Counted from the first letter of the stretch, positions 1-8,825 are shown. The stretch: 64,000 nt of DNA from an uncultured Lachnospiraceae bacterium (GCA_947650155.1 CANSUS010000007.1:1-64000); one strand, 5' to 3'. Numbers and translations: made by a program. The notes: generated by a model from the letters alone, not told the origin.

Positions 1-114
1 ATTTCGTATTAAAATAGACTCCAAAAGATTATAGTGCTAAATCCGAAAGACGGGTCTATACGCAATGACTTTTTAACAAATTTTTTAATATTTTGTAAAT
101 TTATTTAGAAGTAA
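1..114. other. AT-rich left edge, no gene seen
   Basis: No coding frame is supported here. A weak fold is possible: ATAGAC at 13-18 can pair with GTCTAT at 54-59, enclosing a small CCG/CGG hairpin at 43-53. It may be the tail of an RNA or gene that starts outside the window. I cannot assign it to any known RNA class. Confidence 0.3.
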
Positions 115-143
115 TTGACTAAATTTATCTTTGTTCTTATAAT
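115..143 (+). promoter_or_regulatory. Sigma-A promoter of the ArsR-type regulator
   Basis: TTGACT at 115-120 and a perfect TATAAT at 138-143 are separated by exactly 17 bp. Transcription would begin near 150, giving a leader of about 65 nt before the GTG start at 216. Confidence 0.75.
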
Positions 144-215
144 TTTATTATACAGATAGTATAAACATTTTTTCACATATTTTATGTTTTATTGCAGTTA
201 TGAGGAGGTATCTTC

Positions 216-1133
216 GTGTTACATATTACTTCTTTGAATGAAGGACTTGAAGTGTTTAAGGCTCTTGGTTCCGACGTCAGAATCGAAATTCTGAATATCC
301 TTTTGGAAAATAACCATATGAGCATGAATGAACTTGCTTCCCGCCTCAACATTACAAATGGCGCCCTGACAAGTCATATTAAAAAACTGGAAACCAGCGG
401 TCTGATTACAACCTCCAGTGAATCTGCCGGTCATGGCAATCAGAAAATTTGTTCTGTCCATTTAGATAAAATTTTAATTGATTTAGAAAAGCAGGAAGAT
501 TTTCAAAATGTATATAATACAGAATTAAAAGTTGGCCACTACTCCGCCTACAAAATTTGTCCAACCTGCGGCCTGGCTTCCAACAAAGCCATTATAGGCG
601 AAGTAGACGACAGCAGATATTTTGAACACCCTGACCGCTATAATGCAGAAATCCTGTGGTTTACAAAGGGATACGTGGAATATATTATCCCCAATTTTAT
701 ACCTATTTCACAGCGGATCACACAGATTACTATTTCTGCGGAATTAAGCTCAGAAGCGCCGGGCATTAATAACGTATGGCCTTCGGACATCAGTTTTTAT
801 TTGAATGATGTATGTGTGGGTACCTGGCTGTCTCCGGGAGATTTTGGTGATTCCAGAGGACTTTTCACACCGGAATGGTGGCTGCCGAACTGGAACCAGT
901 ACGGACTGCTGAAATTACTTGTTATAAATAGAAAAGGAACGTTCATTGACGGGCTCAAGATTTCTGATGTAACGATAGACGATTTTAATCTGGACTACCG
1001 CAGCGGTATCCGTTTCCGCCTTGCAGTAGAGGAAGATGCAGAACATGTGGGCGGTCTTACCATCTTTGGAAAATCTTTTGGAAATTATGGACAGGATATA
1101 AAAGTCAGTCTGAATTATGCCCCTATTGAATGA
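216..1133 (+). CDS. ArsR-type HTH regulator with C-terminal jelly-roll-like domain
   Basis: A one-component transcription regulator of 305 residues. It starts at GTG 216, placed by GAGGAGG at 202-208. Residues about 8-85 form an ArsR-like winged helix (FKALGSDVRIEILNIL, then a recognition helix near NGALTSHIKKLE). Residues about 112-116 hold a CPTCG pair that could bind metal or form a disulfide. The remaining roughly 170 residues look beta-rich (ISFYLNDVCVGTWLSPGDFG) and resemble a galactose-binding-like fold, so a sugar ligand is possible. Ordinary ArsR repressors are about 100 residues, so this is a fusion. It converges with the maltodextrin permeases, which makes sugar-responsive control plausible but unproven. 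Confidence 0.7.
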   Translation: MLHITSLNEGLEVFKALGSDVRIEILNILLENNHMSMNELASRLNITNGALTSHIKKLETSGLITTSSESAGHGNQKICSVHLDKILIDLEKQEDFQNVYNTELKVGHYSAYKICPTCGLASNKAIIGEVDDSRYFEHPDRYNAEILWFTKGYVEYIIPNFIPISQRITQITISAELSSEAPGINNVWPSDISFYLNDVCVGTWLSPGDFGDSRGLFTPEWWLPNWNQYGLLKLLVINRKGTFIDGLKISDVTIDDFNLDYRSGIRFRLAVEEDAEHVGGLTIFGKSFGNYGQDIKVSLNYAPIE

Positions 1134-1134
1134 A

Positions 1135-1171
1135 ATACCTGCCTGCACTTTCATCGAGTACAGGCAGGTAT
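1135..1171. terminator. Convergent hairpin terminator
   Basis: ATACCTGCCTG at 1135-1145 pairs perfectly with CAGGCAGGTAT at 1161-1171, followed on the plus strand by CTTATTTT. It sits right after the stop of the regulator and before the end of the converging permease gene, so it probably serves both strands. Confidence 0.75.
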
Positions 1172-1185
1172 CTTATTTTAACTGT

Positions 1186-2022
1186 TTATCCTTTTACAGC
1201 TCCCGCCGTCATTCCATTTACGAAAAATTTCATCAGGCAAAAGTATAAGATAACGATCGGTACTGCAATAAATACGGAACCCGCTGCAAATCGGGAAAAT
1301 TCTGTATCCCCAAGACTCATTAAGCCTACTGCCACCGTATACAAATCTTTTTCCTTAAGAAGCAGTTTCGGTAAAATAAAATCGCTCCAGGGAAAAGTAA
1401 AACTGGTCAGTGCCGTATATACAATGATCGGCAGGGAAAGCGGCAGATTGATCTTTAAAAAGACCTGAAAATTGGTAGCTCCATCGATTCTTGCCGCCTC
1501 ATCTATGGAAGAAGGTATCGTATCAAAAAAACCTTTCTGCGTTAAATACCCCATCGGCGCATTGGCGCTGTATATCAAAATCAATCCCCACATTTTATTA
1601 ATCAGACCAAATTGTGTCATAATAATATAAACTGCAATCATTCCCATAAATGAGGGAAACATTCCCAAAACCAATGTCGTCTTCATGATTCCCTTTCTTC
1701 CCTTAAACTGAAATCTGGACATTGTGTAAGCTGTTAAAATAACAAGAAAACCTCCTATCAGACAGCTCATCGTAGCAATAAACAAAGTATTTCCAAACCA
1801 CTTAGGATAATTATACATTTCCGTATCCGTAAAGAGATTGCGAAAAGTATCAAGACTGTATGCGCTTGGAAAAAATCCTTCAAAAGAATAAATGGAACCC
1901 GATTTACTGAAAGATGCAAGGATCAGCCACAAACATGGAAACAAAAAGATAAAGCAGACTGCAATTAATATTACATGCGTTACAACGGAATCCAAAATAC
2001 GCATTGTTTTCATACTTTTCAT
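1186..2022 (-). CDS. Maltodextrin-type ABC importer permease (MalG-like)
   Basis: Inner-membrane permease of 278 residues with about six transmembrane segments. The conserved cytoplasmic loop that docks the ATPase is visible as EAARIDGATNFQVFLKINLP. It overlaps the upstream permease by 4 bp (ATGA), and GGAGG lies upstream of its ATG, so the two are translationally coupled. With the binding lipoprotein and the GH13 enzyme transcribed ahead of it, the likely substrate is maltose or maltodextrin. No ATPase gene is present, as is usual in Firmicutes where an MsmX-type ATPase is shared. Confidence 0.85.
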   Translation of the reverse strand: MKSMKTMRILDSVVTHVILIAVCFIFLFPCLWLILASFSKSGSIYSFEGFFPSAYSLDTFRNLFTDTEMYNYPKWFGNTLFIATMSCLIGGFLVILTAYTMSRFQFKGRKGIMKTTLVLGMFPSFMGMIAVYIIMTQFGLINKMWGLILIYSANAPMGYLTQKGFFDTIPSSIDEAARIDGATNFQVFLKINLPLSLPIIVYTALTSFTFPWSDFILPKLLLKEKDLYTVAVGLMSLGDTEFSRFAAGSVFIAVPIVILYFCLMKFFVNGMTAGAVKG

Positions 2023-3335
2023 CGGAAAGTATCCTCCTCTCTGTAAGATGAACTTCTTGTATAAATCAGCAGGGAAATCAATGATGTAATCATAAAAATA
2101 ACCAGACTGATCGTAGCTCCGATATTATAATAGTTATTACTAATAGAAAGATTATACAGCCAGTTAATCAAAAGATCAGTATCACTTGCAAGGAAATATC
2201 CGTCTATATACAATCCCCCTCTCAGGAAGAAAAAGATACCGAAATTATTAAAATTTCCTATAAACTGCGAAATTAATACCGGCGTCGTGGAAAATAATAC
2301 AAATGGCAGCGTAATATGTCTGAACTGCTGAAACGCATTTGCTCCGTCGATTTTTGCAGATTCCATCTGACTGGCATCCCTGTTAGAAAGAATACCTGTA
2401 GCAAGCAGCATAATGGAAGGCACGCTGATCCATGCGTTTACCGCAAACCCGATTCCTCTTGCGATCCACTTTGCATCTATATCCAAAAAGCCGACTGCCC
2501 TGTGTCCCATATCTGTAATAATCTGATTAATAGGTCCGCCGTAAGAAAACATAAATTTAAATCCTAATAAAGTAATAAATCCGGGTACTGCATAAGCAAG
2601 CATAGGAAATGCGCGCCAAAAAGCTTTTCCTTTTACGCAGCTCTTGTTTAAAAGCAGCGCCAATCCTAATCCTGCAAAATAATTGATCGTAGTTGATAAT
2701 GCCGCCCATATCAGGTTCCAAAGAAGAATCCTTCCAAATGTAGGTGCAAACTGTGACAAAGTTGCAATCTGCACAAAGTTATCTATACCTACCCAGTCTA
2801 CCAGCTTAGGCGGAACAATACTTCCGCCATAATTGGTAAATGAAATCAGAATCATAAAAATAATCGGCAGTATATTAAAGATACATACCCCTATGATTGG
2901 TAAGAACAAAACTGTCTTATAAAATTTCTTATCCAGAAACTGTTTCAGATCCTCTTTAAATTTAATCGGACTGCCGCCTCTTTCACAAAGTCTTTGCGTC
3001 TCTAAAGCATCTTTTATATTTGATACATAACAAAGCAGGAAAAACAACAGTGCAATGACTGCCAGGATTCCCATAAGCAGCATTACTACTGAGTTATCAC
3101 CCTCTATGCCAAGCCATGTATCCGCTTCTTTCGTTCCTAATGTGAACAAACCGACAAGATCTGAAAATCCGCGATATATAAAATAAACAATCGCCAGGAT
3201 AAGAACAGCAAGGTAACAAATTCCTCTTCCAATCTGGCCATAAAAAAACTGACCTAAACCCATTAAGCACATGCTTAATTTTACGTTTTTACCCCATTTG
3301 TCCGCTTTAACGGACTTGACTTTTACATCCTTCAT
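2019..3335 (-). CDS. Maltodextrin-type ABC importer permease (MalF-like), extended N-terminus
   Basis: Inner-membrane permease of 438 residues, longer than the usual 290-310. The extra N-terminal part carries two additional hydrophobic segments (about residues 35-55 and 84-105), as in Firmicutes MalF/MdxF proteins. The docking loop reads ESAKIDGANAFQQFRHITLP. The start is supported by GGAGAGGTG upstream. It lies between the binding protein gene and the second permease with short gaps and is part of the same operon. The partner ATPase is not encoded here. Confidence 0.85.
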   Translation of the reverse strand: MKDVKVKSVKADKWGKNVKLSMCLMGLGQFFYGQIGRGICYLAVLILAIVYFIYRGFSDLVGLFTLGTKEADTWLGIEGDNSVVMLLMGILAVIALLFFLLCYVSNIKDALETQRLCERGGSPIKFKEDLKQFLDKKFYKTVLFLPIIGVCIFNILPIIFMILISFTNYGGSIVPPKLVDWVGIDNFVQIATLSQFAPTFGRILLWNLIWAALSTTINYFAGLGLALLLNKSCVKGKAFWRAFPMLAYAVPGFITLLGFKFMFSYGGPINQIITDMGHRAVGFLDIDAKWIARGIGFAVNAWISVPSIMLLATGILSNRDASQMESAKIDGANAFQQFRHITLPFVLFSTTPVLISQFIGNFNNFGIFFFLRGGLYIDGYFLASDTDLLINWLYNLSISNNYYNIGATISLVIFMITSLISLLIYTRSSSYREEDTFR

Positions 3336-3381
3336 AACTTACACCTCTCCACGTACTCCGGCACGTATGATTCTCCACGGC

Positions 3382-4875
3382 CTAATTGGTTGCGAGCGTA
3401 TGGACAGCATCATAAATCTGCTTATCTACAGATTCTAGACCTGCCTTGATCTGTTCCAGTGTTTCATACTTTTTATCCGTTGTACGAAATGCGTCTTTTG
3501 CAAGATCCTGAAAGAAAGTCTGTGCCGGCGTCCAAATCTGCTCCACTGCACGGATGGACGGCATAACTACAATATTTCCTTCATCCAGGTTCTGATATAT
3601 AATCTCAGAAATACCTCCCGCCGATTCCGCAGCGTCGCTTCTTGCCGGAACAATTCCCAGGTATTCATGCCTTTTCATTACCATATCGTAACCGGAAGCA
3701 AACTCTACGAAAGCCAGACAGGCATTCGGCGCTTTTGTATAAGCGCTGATAGCATAACCGTTTACGCCTCCCATTGCTTTTAAAGGTATTAACTCCGGGT
3801 TTTCCTCCGTCAGATCCCCGCTGGCCGGAAGTTTTGGTACATCCGTAATCACCAGATTTTCTTCTGCCAACGCTTTTGCTTCTTCTGCACTCATCCCTTC
3901 ATTTTGATATGCCATTGTCAGCTCTTTTAAGAAAAGTGAGCTTACATCCGGCGTAGTCATCGTCGCAAAATAAGTGCCGTCCGCCAATTTACTGTATGCG
4001 CTGACCGTTATGGAATCATCGATACAGTCTTCGTTCATCAGACCTGCCTGCTGTAAAAGTACATTAGCGCCTATTTCTGCGTTCCCGGCTGAAAATCCGA
4101 TATCTTCCGCATTCGTGTTATTATCCCCGAAAACATATCCTCCGTAAGAGAACAGAAAACCGGAAGAAAAATACACATCATAGAGGGAACGCATATAACC
4201 GTATCTTCCTTCTCCTGCCTCTACGATCGACTGGGAATAGCGATACATATCATTCCAGTTTTCAACCATATCAGGAATTTTATTTCCATTCTTATCCCAT
4301 TCCGTTTCCCAATTTTCCGGCAGTAAATCCTTTCGATAATAAAGCATGGAAGACTGTACGTTCACAGGTACACCCATATAATAAGTTACGCCGTCGATTT
4401 CTGTCTTATAGGCATCCCAAGCCGTCTGCGGAATCTTATCATAGCTTTCCAGACTTTGGACAGGAATCGGATAAATATGCTTTCCTTCCACATATTTCAT
4501 TAACACGTCGTTTGCCTGATACAAAACGTCAGGACCATAGCCATAAGGGCCATCATCCGCAAGATTACTGTACTGATCCATATTAGCATCCACTGCTACA
4601 ATTCCATACTCTGCATAGGCCTCGTTAAATGCGTCGATGACTTCCTGGAAATATCCTTCTGCAATCGCCGTATCATTTTCCAACACCCGAATGGTTACAT
4701 TTCTTTCCAGTTCTCCACTATAAATTGCACTTAAATCCGCAGTCTCTCCTGACGCCGCCGTCTCCGTATTGTTGTCCTTTGGTTCCTGCTCTGCTTCTCC
4801 ACTTTCCTTTCCGCACCCTGAAAAAAGTCCAATGCACATTGATACCATAAGCAAAACACATATAAACCTTTTCAT
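3382..4875 (-). CDS. Maltodextrin-type solute-binding lipoprotein
   Basis: Extracellular family 1 solute-binding protein of 497 residues that would deliver oligosaccharide to the MalF/MalG-like permeases. The N-terminus is a lipoprotein signal with lipobox LFSGC, lipidated Cys at residue 21, followed by an acidic linker. The body shows family 1 features such as YYMGVPVNVQSSMLYYRKDLL and SAYTKAPNACLAFVEF. It is preceded by the GH13 gene (65 bp gap) and followed by the permeases. Substrate is inferred from this context. Confidence 0.85.
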   Translation of the reverse strand: MKRFICVLLMVSMCIGLFSGCGKESGEAEQEPKDNNTETAASGETADLSAIYSGELERNVTIRVLENDTAIAEGYFQEVIDAFNEAYAEYGIVAVDANMDQYSNLADDGPYGYGPDVLYQANDVLMKYVEGKHIYPIPVQSLESYDKIPQTAWDAYKTEIDGVTYYMGVPVNVQSSMLYYRKDLLPENWETEWDKNGNKIPDMVENWNDMYRYSQSIVEAGEGRYGYMRSLYDVYFSSGFLFSYGGYVFGDNNTNAEDIGFSAGNAEIGANVLLQQAGLMNEDCIDDSITVSAYSKLADGTYFATMTTPDVSSLFLKELTMAYQNEGMSAEEAKALAEENLVITDVPKLPASGDLTEENPELIPLKAMGGVNGYAISAYTKAPNACLAFVEFASGYDMVMKRHEYLGIVPARSDAAESAGGISEIIYQNLDEGNIVVMPSIRAVEQIWTPAQTFFQDLAKDAFRTTDKKYETLEQIKAGLESVDKQIYDAVHTLATN

Positions 4876-4940
4876 AATCTACACCAACCTTTCTTTCTAC
4901 TTACAAAATACTCCCGTTTCATCATTTATTGTTTTATCTG

Positions 4941-6704
4941 CTATATCGCCTGTTCCATCCAAAGATCATCTTTACTGCCTTTGAAAATCAAAAATCCGTC
5001 TGTCTTCAGTTTTCCCTGTATCTTTCCGGTTTCTTCTGCATTTTCCTTAACTTCAAATTGATTTTTTAACAGAAGTTCTCCCTTATATGATATAAGAAAC
5101 TCTTTTCCCGACTGATTTGCTATTAGTACAAGCTCCCCTTCCTCCGAATATCTGCTTAAAATAAACAAATCCTCTTTTGCAGTTATGGAAATTTGGCCTT
5201 TCTCCACTATCTTGTTCTGACGTAATCTAATCACTTCTCTAAACTGCTTTCCAAATTCCTTATCCCAATGTTCTTCATTCCAGTCAAAACATCTTCTGTT
5301 ATCCGGATCGTATCCACCCTCTAATAAAATTTCCGTTCCGTAATAAATACAGGGTGCTCCAATAAACATACACATGACTGCCGCTGCAGAAAGCATTTTA
5401 TCTTTATTCTTTTTCACATAAGTATAAAAACGATCCGTATCATGGGAATCTAACAAATTTAACATCATTGCGTTTACCTGATCAGTATTACGCATTAAAA
5501 GTTCATTCAGTTTCCACGCAAATTCCTCTGCTCCAAAAGTATCAAAAGCATAGTAATCCAGACAGGCTTTCGTAAACGCATAATTCATAATACTGTCATA
5601 TTGGTCGCCTTTTAAAAAGCTGTTTGCATCATGCCAGTTTTCTCCTATGATAACACAATCCGCCTTTACTTCTTTAACCCGCTTTCTGAATGTCCTCCAA
5701 AAATCATGAGAAACTTCATCGGAAACGTCCAGCCGCCATCCATCTATATCGTATTTCTTGATCCAGGATACTGCAATATTGAGTAAAAATTCCTGTACCT
5801 CAGGATTAGAAGTATTGAACTTGGGCATATAGTCACAAAAAGCAAATACTTCATAATTCAGCTTTTCTTTATCCGGTTTATCCCCGTTAATAATAAACCA
5901 GTTAAAATAGGGAGACTGTTTTCCCCGTTTTAGTACGTCCTGAAATTGCGGCAGCAGTTCGCTGCAATGATTAAATACCGCATCCAAAACTACTTTTATT
6001 CCTCTTTTATGTGCCTGCCTTACCAGTTTTCCAAAGTCCTCATTCGTGCCGAAATGAGAGTCTATCATATGATAATCGGAAATATCATACTTATGGTTAG
6101 AAATTGCACAAAATATTGGAGTCAGATACAGAGCGTTTATACCTAATCCGCTGATGTAATCCAGCTTTTTTGTAATTCCCGGAATATCCCCGCCGGCAAA
6201 ACTTTTCGGACTCGGTTTATCACCCCATTCTAAATTAATATAACTTCTGTCCTTATCCTCAATGCCGCAAAAGAAACGTTCTATAAATATTTCATAAAAT
6301 ACCGCCTGCCTCATCCACTGCGCTTCTTTATGAATATCCGCTTCATTGATATAAGCCACTTGAAAAAAGTTAAAATAGGCCAGTGCAAAATCATACTCTT
6401 CCGTCAAACCGTCCTCTGAATAATAATAACCTTTTCCATTTTCCCATATGCGAAAAAGATACGCAAATCTTACATCCTCAAGCGGCAGCAGAATCTCATA
6501 ATAAGCGAAAAGCCGGTCTTCATATTTCCTTTCCATCTCACGGCGCTGCTGTTTTTGCTGGATAACATATTTACTTTCATATATTACTTCTACCTTTTCA
6601 ATTTTATCTCTTCTGTCTACCCGAAGCCTCAATATCAGATTACGTGTATTCAGAGAAAAACAAAATCTGGAATCAGGTATATGTAACATTCCCTGTTCAT
6701 TCAT
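4941..6704 (-). CDS. GH13 neopullulanase / cyclomaltodextrinase-like enzyme
   Basis: Glycoside hydrolase of 587 residues with no signal peptide, so cytoplasmic; it would cleave alpha-1,4 (perhaps alpha-1,6) bonds of imported maltodextrins. Residues 1 to about 125 look like an N-terminal CBM34-type domain. The (beta/alpha)8 barrel shows DAVFNH (241-246), nucleophile Asp326 in GWRLD, acid/base Glu355 in IIGEN, and Asp422 in SHDTD. MPKFNTSNPEV is typical of the GH13_20 group. ATG 6704 is set by GGAGG. First gene of the maltodextrin operon, divergent from the LacI-type regulator. Confidence 0.88.
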   Translation of the reverse strand: MNEQGMLHIPDSRFCFSLNTRNLILRLRVDRRDKIEKVEVIYESKYVIQQKQQRREMERKYEDRLFAYYEILLPLEDVRFAYLFRIWENGKGYYYSEDGLTEEYDFALAYFNFFQVAYINEADIHKEAQWMRQAVFYEIFIERFFCGIEDKDRSYINLEWGDKPSPKSFAGGDIPGITKKLDYISGLGINALYLTPIFCAISNHKYDISDYHMIDSHFGTNEDFGKLVRQAHKRGIKVVLDAVFNHCSELLPQFQDVLKRGKQSPYFNWFIINGDKPDKEKLNYEVFAFCDYMPKFNTSNPEVQEFLLNIAVSWIKKYDIDGWRLDVSDEVSHDFWRTFRKRVKEVKADCVIIGENWHDANSFLKGDQYDSIMNYAFTKACLDYYAFDTFGAEEFAWKLNELLMRNTDQVNAMMLNLLDSHDTDRFYTYVKKNKDKMLSAAAVMCMFIGAPCIYYGTEILLEGGYDPDNRRCFDWNEEHWDKEFGKQFREVIRLRQNKIVEKGQISITAKEDLFILSRYSEEGELVLIANQSGKEFLISYKGELLLKNQFEVKENAEETGKIQGKLKTDGFLIFKGSKDDLWMEQAI

Positions 6705-6856
6705 TATGATCCTCCATCTTTTGTAACAGTTCCGTTTCCTGACTGACGTTAGAATCCTGATCTGTCGGCAGTTGGAAGGCTGAACTGTTACTATCTTTTT
6801 TATTTTCGTGAAAGTGCCTCATTGACAAAAAAAGGCACTGAGTATATAAATAAGCT
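6705..6856. promoter_or_regulatory. Divergent control region between GH13 operon and LacI gene
   Basis: The gap between the divergent genes holds two inverted repeats. GTAACAGTTC (6723-6732) and GAACTGTTAC (6782-6791) are perfect 10-bp arms about 49 bp apart, inside the expected leader of the GH13 operon. AGTGCCT (6813-6819) and AGGCACT (6833-6839) flank the LacI -35 box. I found no convincing minus-strand promoter, although TTGTCA on the minus strand overlaps the plus-strand -35. Confidence 0.5.
6822..6850 (+). promoter_or_regulatory. Promoter of the LacI-type gene (leaderless)
   Basis: TTGACA at 6822-6827 and TATAAA at 6845-6850 are 17 bp apart. The ATG begins at 6857, seven bases past the -10 box, where transcription should start. 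The -35 lies inside the inverted repeat 6813-6839, suggesting repression by a dimeric protein, perhaps autoregulation. Confidence 0.7.
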
Positions 6857-7645
6857 ATGAGCAAAAAATATACGATTCGAGATATTGCCAAGCAGGCAGG
6901 TGTATCCGTAGCCACCGTATCTTATGTCATAAATGACCGTGACGATAAGAGAATCAGCGAAGAGACGAAGAAAAAAGTACGTCAGATTATTAATCTTTTA
7001 GACTACAAACCAAATTCTTCGGCAAAATCACTTGCAACAAATAAAACTTATACCGTTGCACTCTATCTTTCTAAAGAGGAATCTCTGTACAAACGTTCTG
7101 AACAGCTTTTAGTTGCCGAAACTCTCGCCGCAGCTTTAGAACGTCATGGATATCATCTTCTTTTACAAGGTGAACAGGAACTACAGCAGATCGATTATGC
7201 AGATGCGATCCTTTGCTACGACACCACCACCGATTTCTTTTGTGAAGTTGGTGACAAAAATTTAATCCCTCTGATTGCCATAGACATTCTGGTTGAAGCC
7301 CCTCTTCAAATCTTTTTCCAGATATGTACAGATTATCAGAAACAGAAGGAACAGGCTGATGCACATTTCGGTAAAGATAATTATACATATTGTTGTCTTT
7401 TACCCAATAATAAAGAGGTAAAAGCACTGATCTCCGATACCTTTTCATCTGTTTGCTTTTTAAAGGACGAACAGATCCCTTTCACTGGAAATATTGCATA
7501 CAGCCAGGAGTCTTTGCGCTCTTTTATCCCTTCCGGCGCTCTGTATATTCCCTGTGATATGCAGTCGAAAATGGAGCAGGTATTTACCTGTATGGAGCTT
7601 GCCATGAACCGCGTTCCCGACTGCATTCACAATTGTTTCGTATAA
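6857..7645 (+). CDS. LacI-type transcription regulator, short effector domain
   Basis: DNA-binding regulator of 262 residues. The N-terminal LacI helix-turn-helix is clear: TIRDIAKQAGVSVATVSYVI, then RISEETKKKVRQII and the hinge YKPNSSAKSLA. The effector part is only about 200 residues against the usual 270, lacks the GH-R-IA motif, and is poorly conserved, so it may bind an unusual ligand or be degraded. The start is fixed because a TAA lies in frame two codons upstream at 6851. No ribosome binding site fits between promoter and ATG. Neighbours suggest control of the GH13 operon and of the lipoprotein gene it converges with. Confidence 0.8.
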   Translation: MSKKYTIRDIAKQAGVSVATVSYVINDRDDKRISEETKKKVRQIINLLDYKPNSSAKSLATNKTYTVALYLSKEESLYKRSEQLLVAETLAAALERHGYHLLLQGEQELQQIDYADAILCYDTTTDFFCEVGDKNLIPLIAIDILVEAPLQIFFQICTDYQKQKEQADAHFGKDNYTYCCLLPNNKEVKALISDTFSSVCFLKDEQIPFTGNIAYSQESLRSFIPSGALYIPCDMQSKMEQVFTCMELAMNRVPDCIHNCFV

Positions 7646-7655
7646 TAAAATATCT

Positions 7656-8825
7656 TTACTCTGCAAAATCCACTTTTAGTTCTTTTGTATCTGGATTATA
7701 GGTAAAAGTATAAGTACCTGCTTGTTTTGCAACGATGTTCTGGCTTTCGGTTCCATCTACAAAGGACAGGGAAGCCTCGTCGCTTATATTACTGTAGCGT
7801 ACATATTCATTTCCTACGCTGGATTCTTCACCTACAGTTACAAGTGTTGTAAGCAGGAATTCATCGCCTTCTTCTAATGCAATTGTCAGAGTATGGACAC
7901 CATCTGTCTCAGTAAACTTATATTCCTCATCATATTTATCTTCCCAGTTAGTTATAATAGCGCCCTTAATATAATAAGCAATATCCAGGTCTGCCTGTTC
8001 TGCTACCATTTCACCATTATAAGTCCACTCAATCTTATCGTAAGGATTTGAGTTGTAGTTTTCTTTTGTTTCCTCTGTATAATAACTATTTTCCGTATCA
8101 TAAACATCCGCCCCCGGATACGTTGTCAGGGTAAGTGTATAATTACCGGAAACGGCACATTTGATGTTTGATTTTTTATTGCTGTCAGAAAGCCCGCCGG
8201 ATACAACAAAATAATCTTTACCGTCCATAGAAGTAGTCGTCATATATCCGCCGCCCCTCTGGTTATTCCAGGAGCTGTCAATAGCAAACTGGAATTCGTC
8301 GCCTTCGCACAAATCCAAAGTAATACTGTATACGTTTTCTCCCTCACTTTTTGTCATATAATGCTCTTCATTAATCGTCTTTCCCCAGCTTGAAACGGAA
8401 AGTAACGGACTCGTACCGCTCCCCACGATCGCAAATGTTCTTGTATCCTCTACATTCTCCATAAAACCTGCAAATACTCCGACATCCCCTGTAACAGGCG
8501 CTGTAAAATCAAAGGCATGGGCCAAAGACGGCGTTGCAAACCATCCCATAAACATCTGGTTCTCCTTTTCCGGCACATATTCTGTAGCCAGTTCCCCATT
8601 CTTTACCTCTTCTGTAGATAATACAGTCGTACCGTCTGTGTCATAAAAAGTAACTGTAAAAGTCTCTGCCGTCTCCGCATCTGCTTGTTTCGTTTCTTCA
8701 GTTGTTTCTCCCTGGACACTTTCCTGCGTACTATCCGGCGTTGTGTCTTTGCTGCCGCATCCGTACAAAACAGACATACTTAAAACTGCTGCTGCAATTA
8801 TAATGCTTACTTTCTTTCTCTTCAT
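7656..8825 (-). CDS. Surface lipoprotein, InlB-type repeat plus probable glucan-binding modules
   Basis: Exported lipoprotein of 389 residues with lipobox VLYGC (Cys23) and a Thr/Glu-rich linker to about residue 50. Residues about 55-120 resemble an InlB B-repeat (TVTFYDTDGTTVLSTEEV, then FMGWFATPSLAHAFDF). Two beta-rich segments follow, each with a pattern like DEFQFAIDSSWNNQRGG or DEFLLTTLVTVG and ending in TYTFTYNPDTKELKV, recalling starch-binding modules. No catalytic motif is visible. GGGAGG sets the start. Its promoter carries two LacI-type operators and it ends 10 bp from the LacI gene. A glucan-capturing helper for the adjacent maltodextrin importer is the best guess. Confidence 0.6.
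   Translation of the reverse strand: MKRKKVSIIIAAAVLSMSVLYGCGSKDTTPDSTQESVQGETTEETKQADAETAETFTVTFYDTDGTTVLSTEEVKNGELATEYVPEKENQMFMGWFATPSLAHAFDFTAPVTGDVGVFAGFMENVEDTRTFAIVGSGTSPLLSVSSWGKTINEEHYMTKSEGENVYSITLDLCEGDEFQFAIDSSWNNQRGGGYMTTTSMDGKDYFVVSGGLSDSNKKSNIKCAVSGNYTLTLTTYPGADVYDTENSYYTEETKENYNSNPYDKIEWTYNGEMVAEQADLDIAYYIKGAIITNWEDKYDEEYKFTETDGVHTLTIALEEGDEFLLTTLVTVGEESSVGNEYVRYSNISDEASLSFVDGTESQNIVAKQAGTYTFTYNPDTKELKVDFAE

Noticed and set aside
1-70. c-di-GMP riboswitch at the left edge
   Set aside because: Some short segments look similar, but the conserved GCAAAGCC-type core and the element order are missing.
1130-1468. A 112-codon plus-strand frame antisense to the MalG-like permease
   Set aside because: It begins in the terminator hairpin and is the mirror of a conserved permease gene; no binding site or homology.
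6697-6915. A 72-codon minus-strand frame across the GH13-LacI gap
   Set aside because: It starts inside the antisense of the LacI HTH, has no ribosome binding site and overlaps the GH13 start and both promoters.
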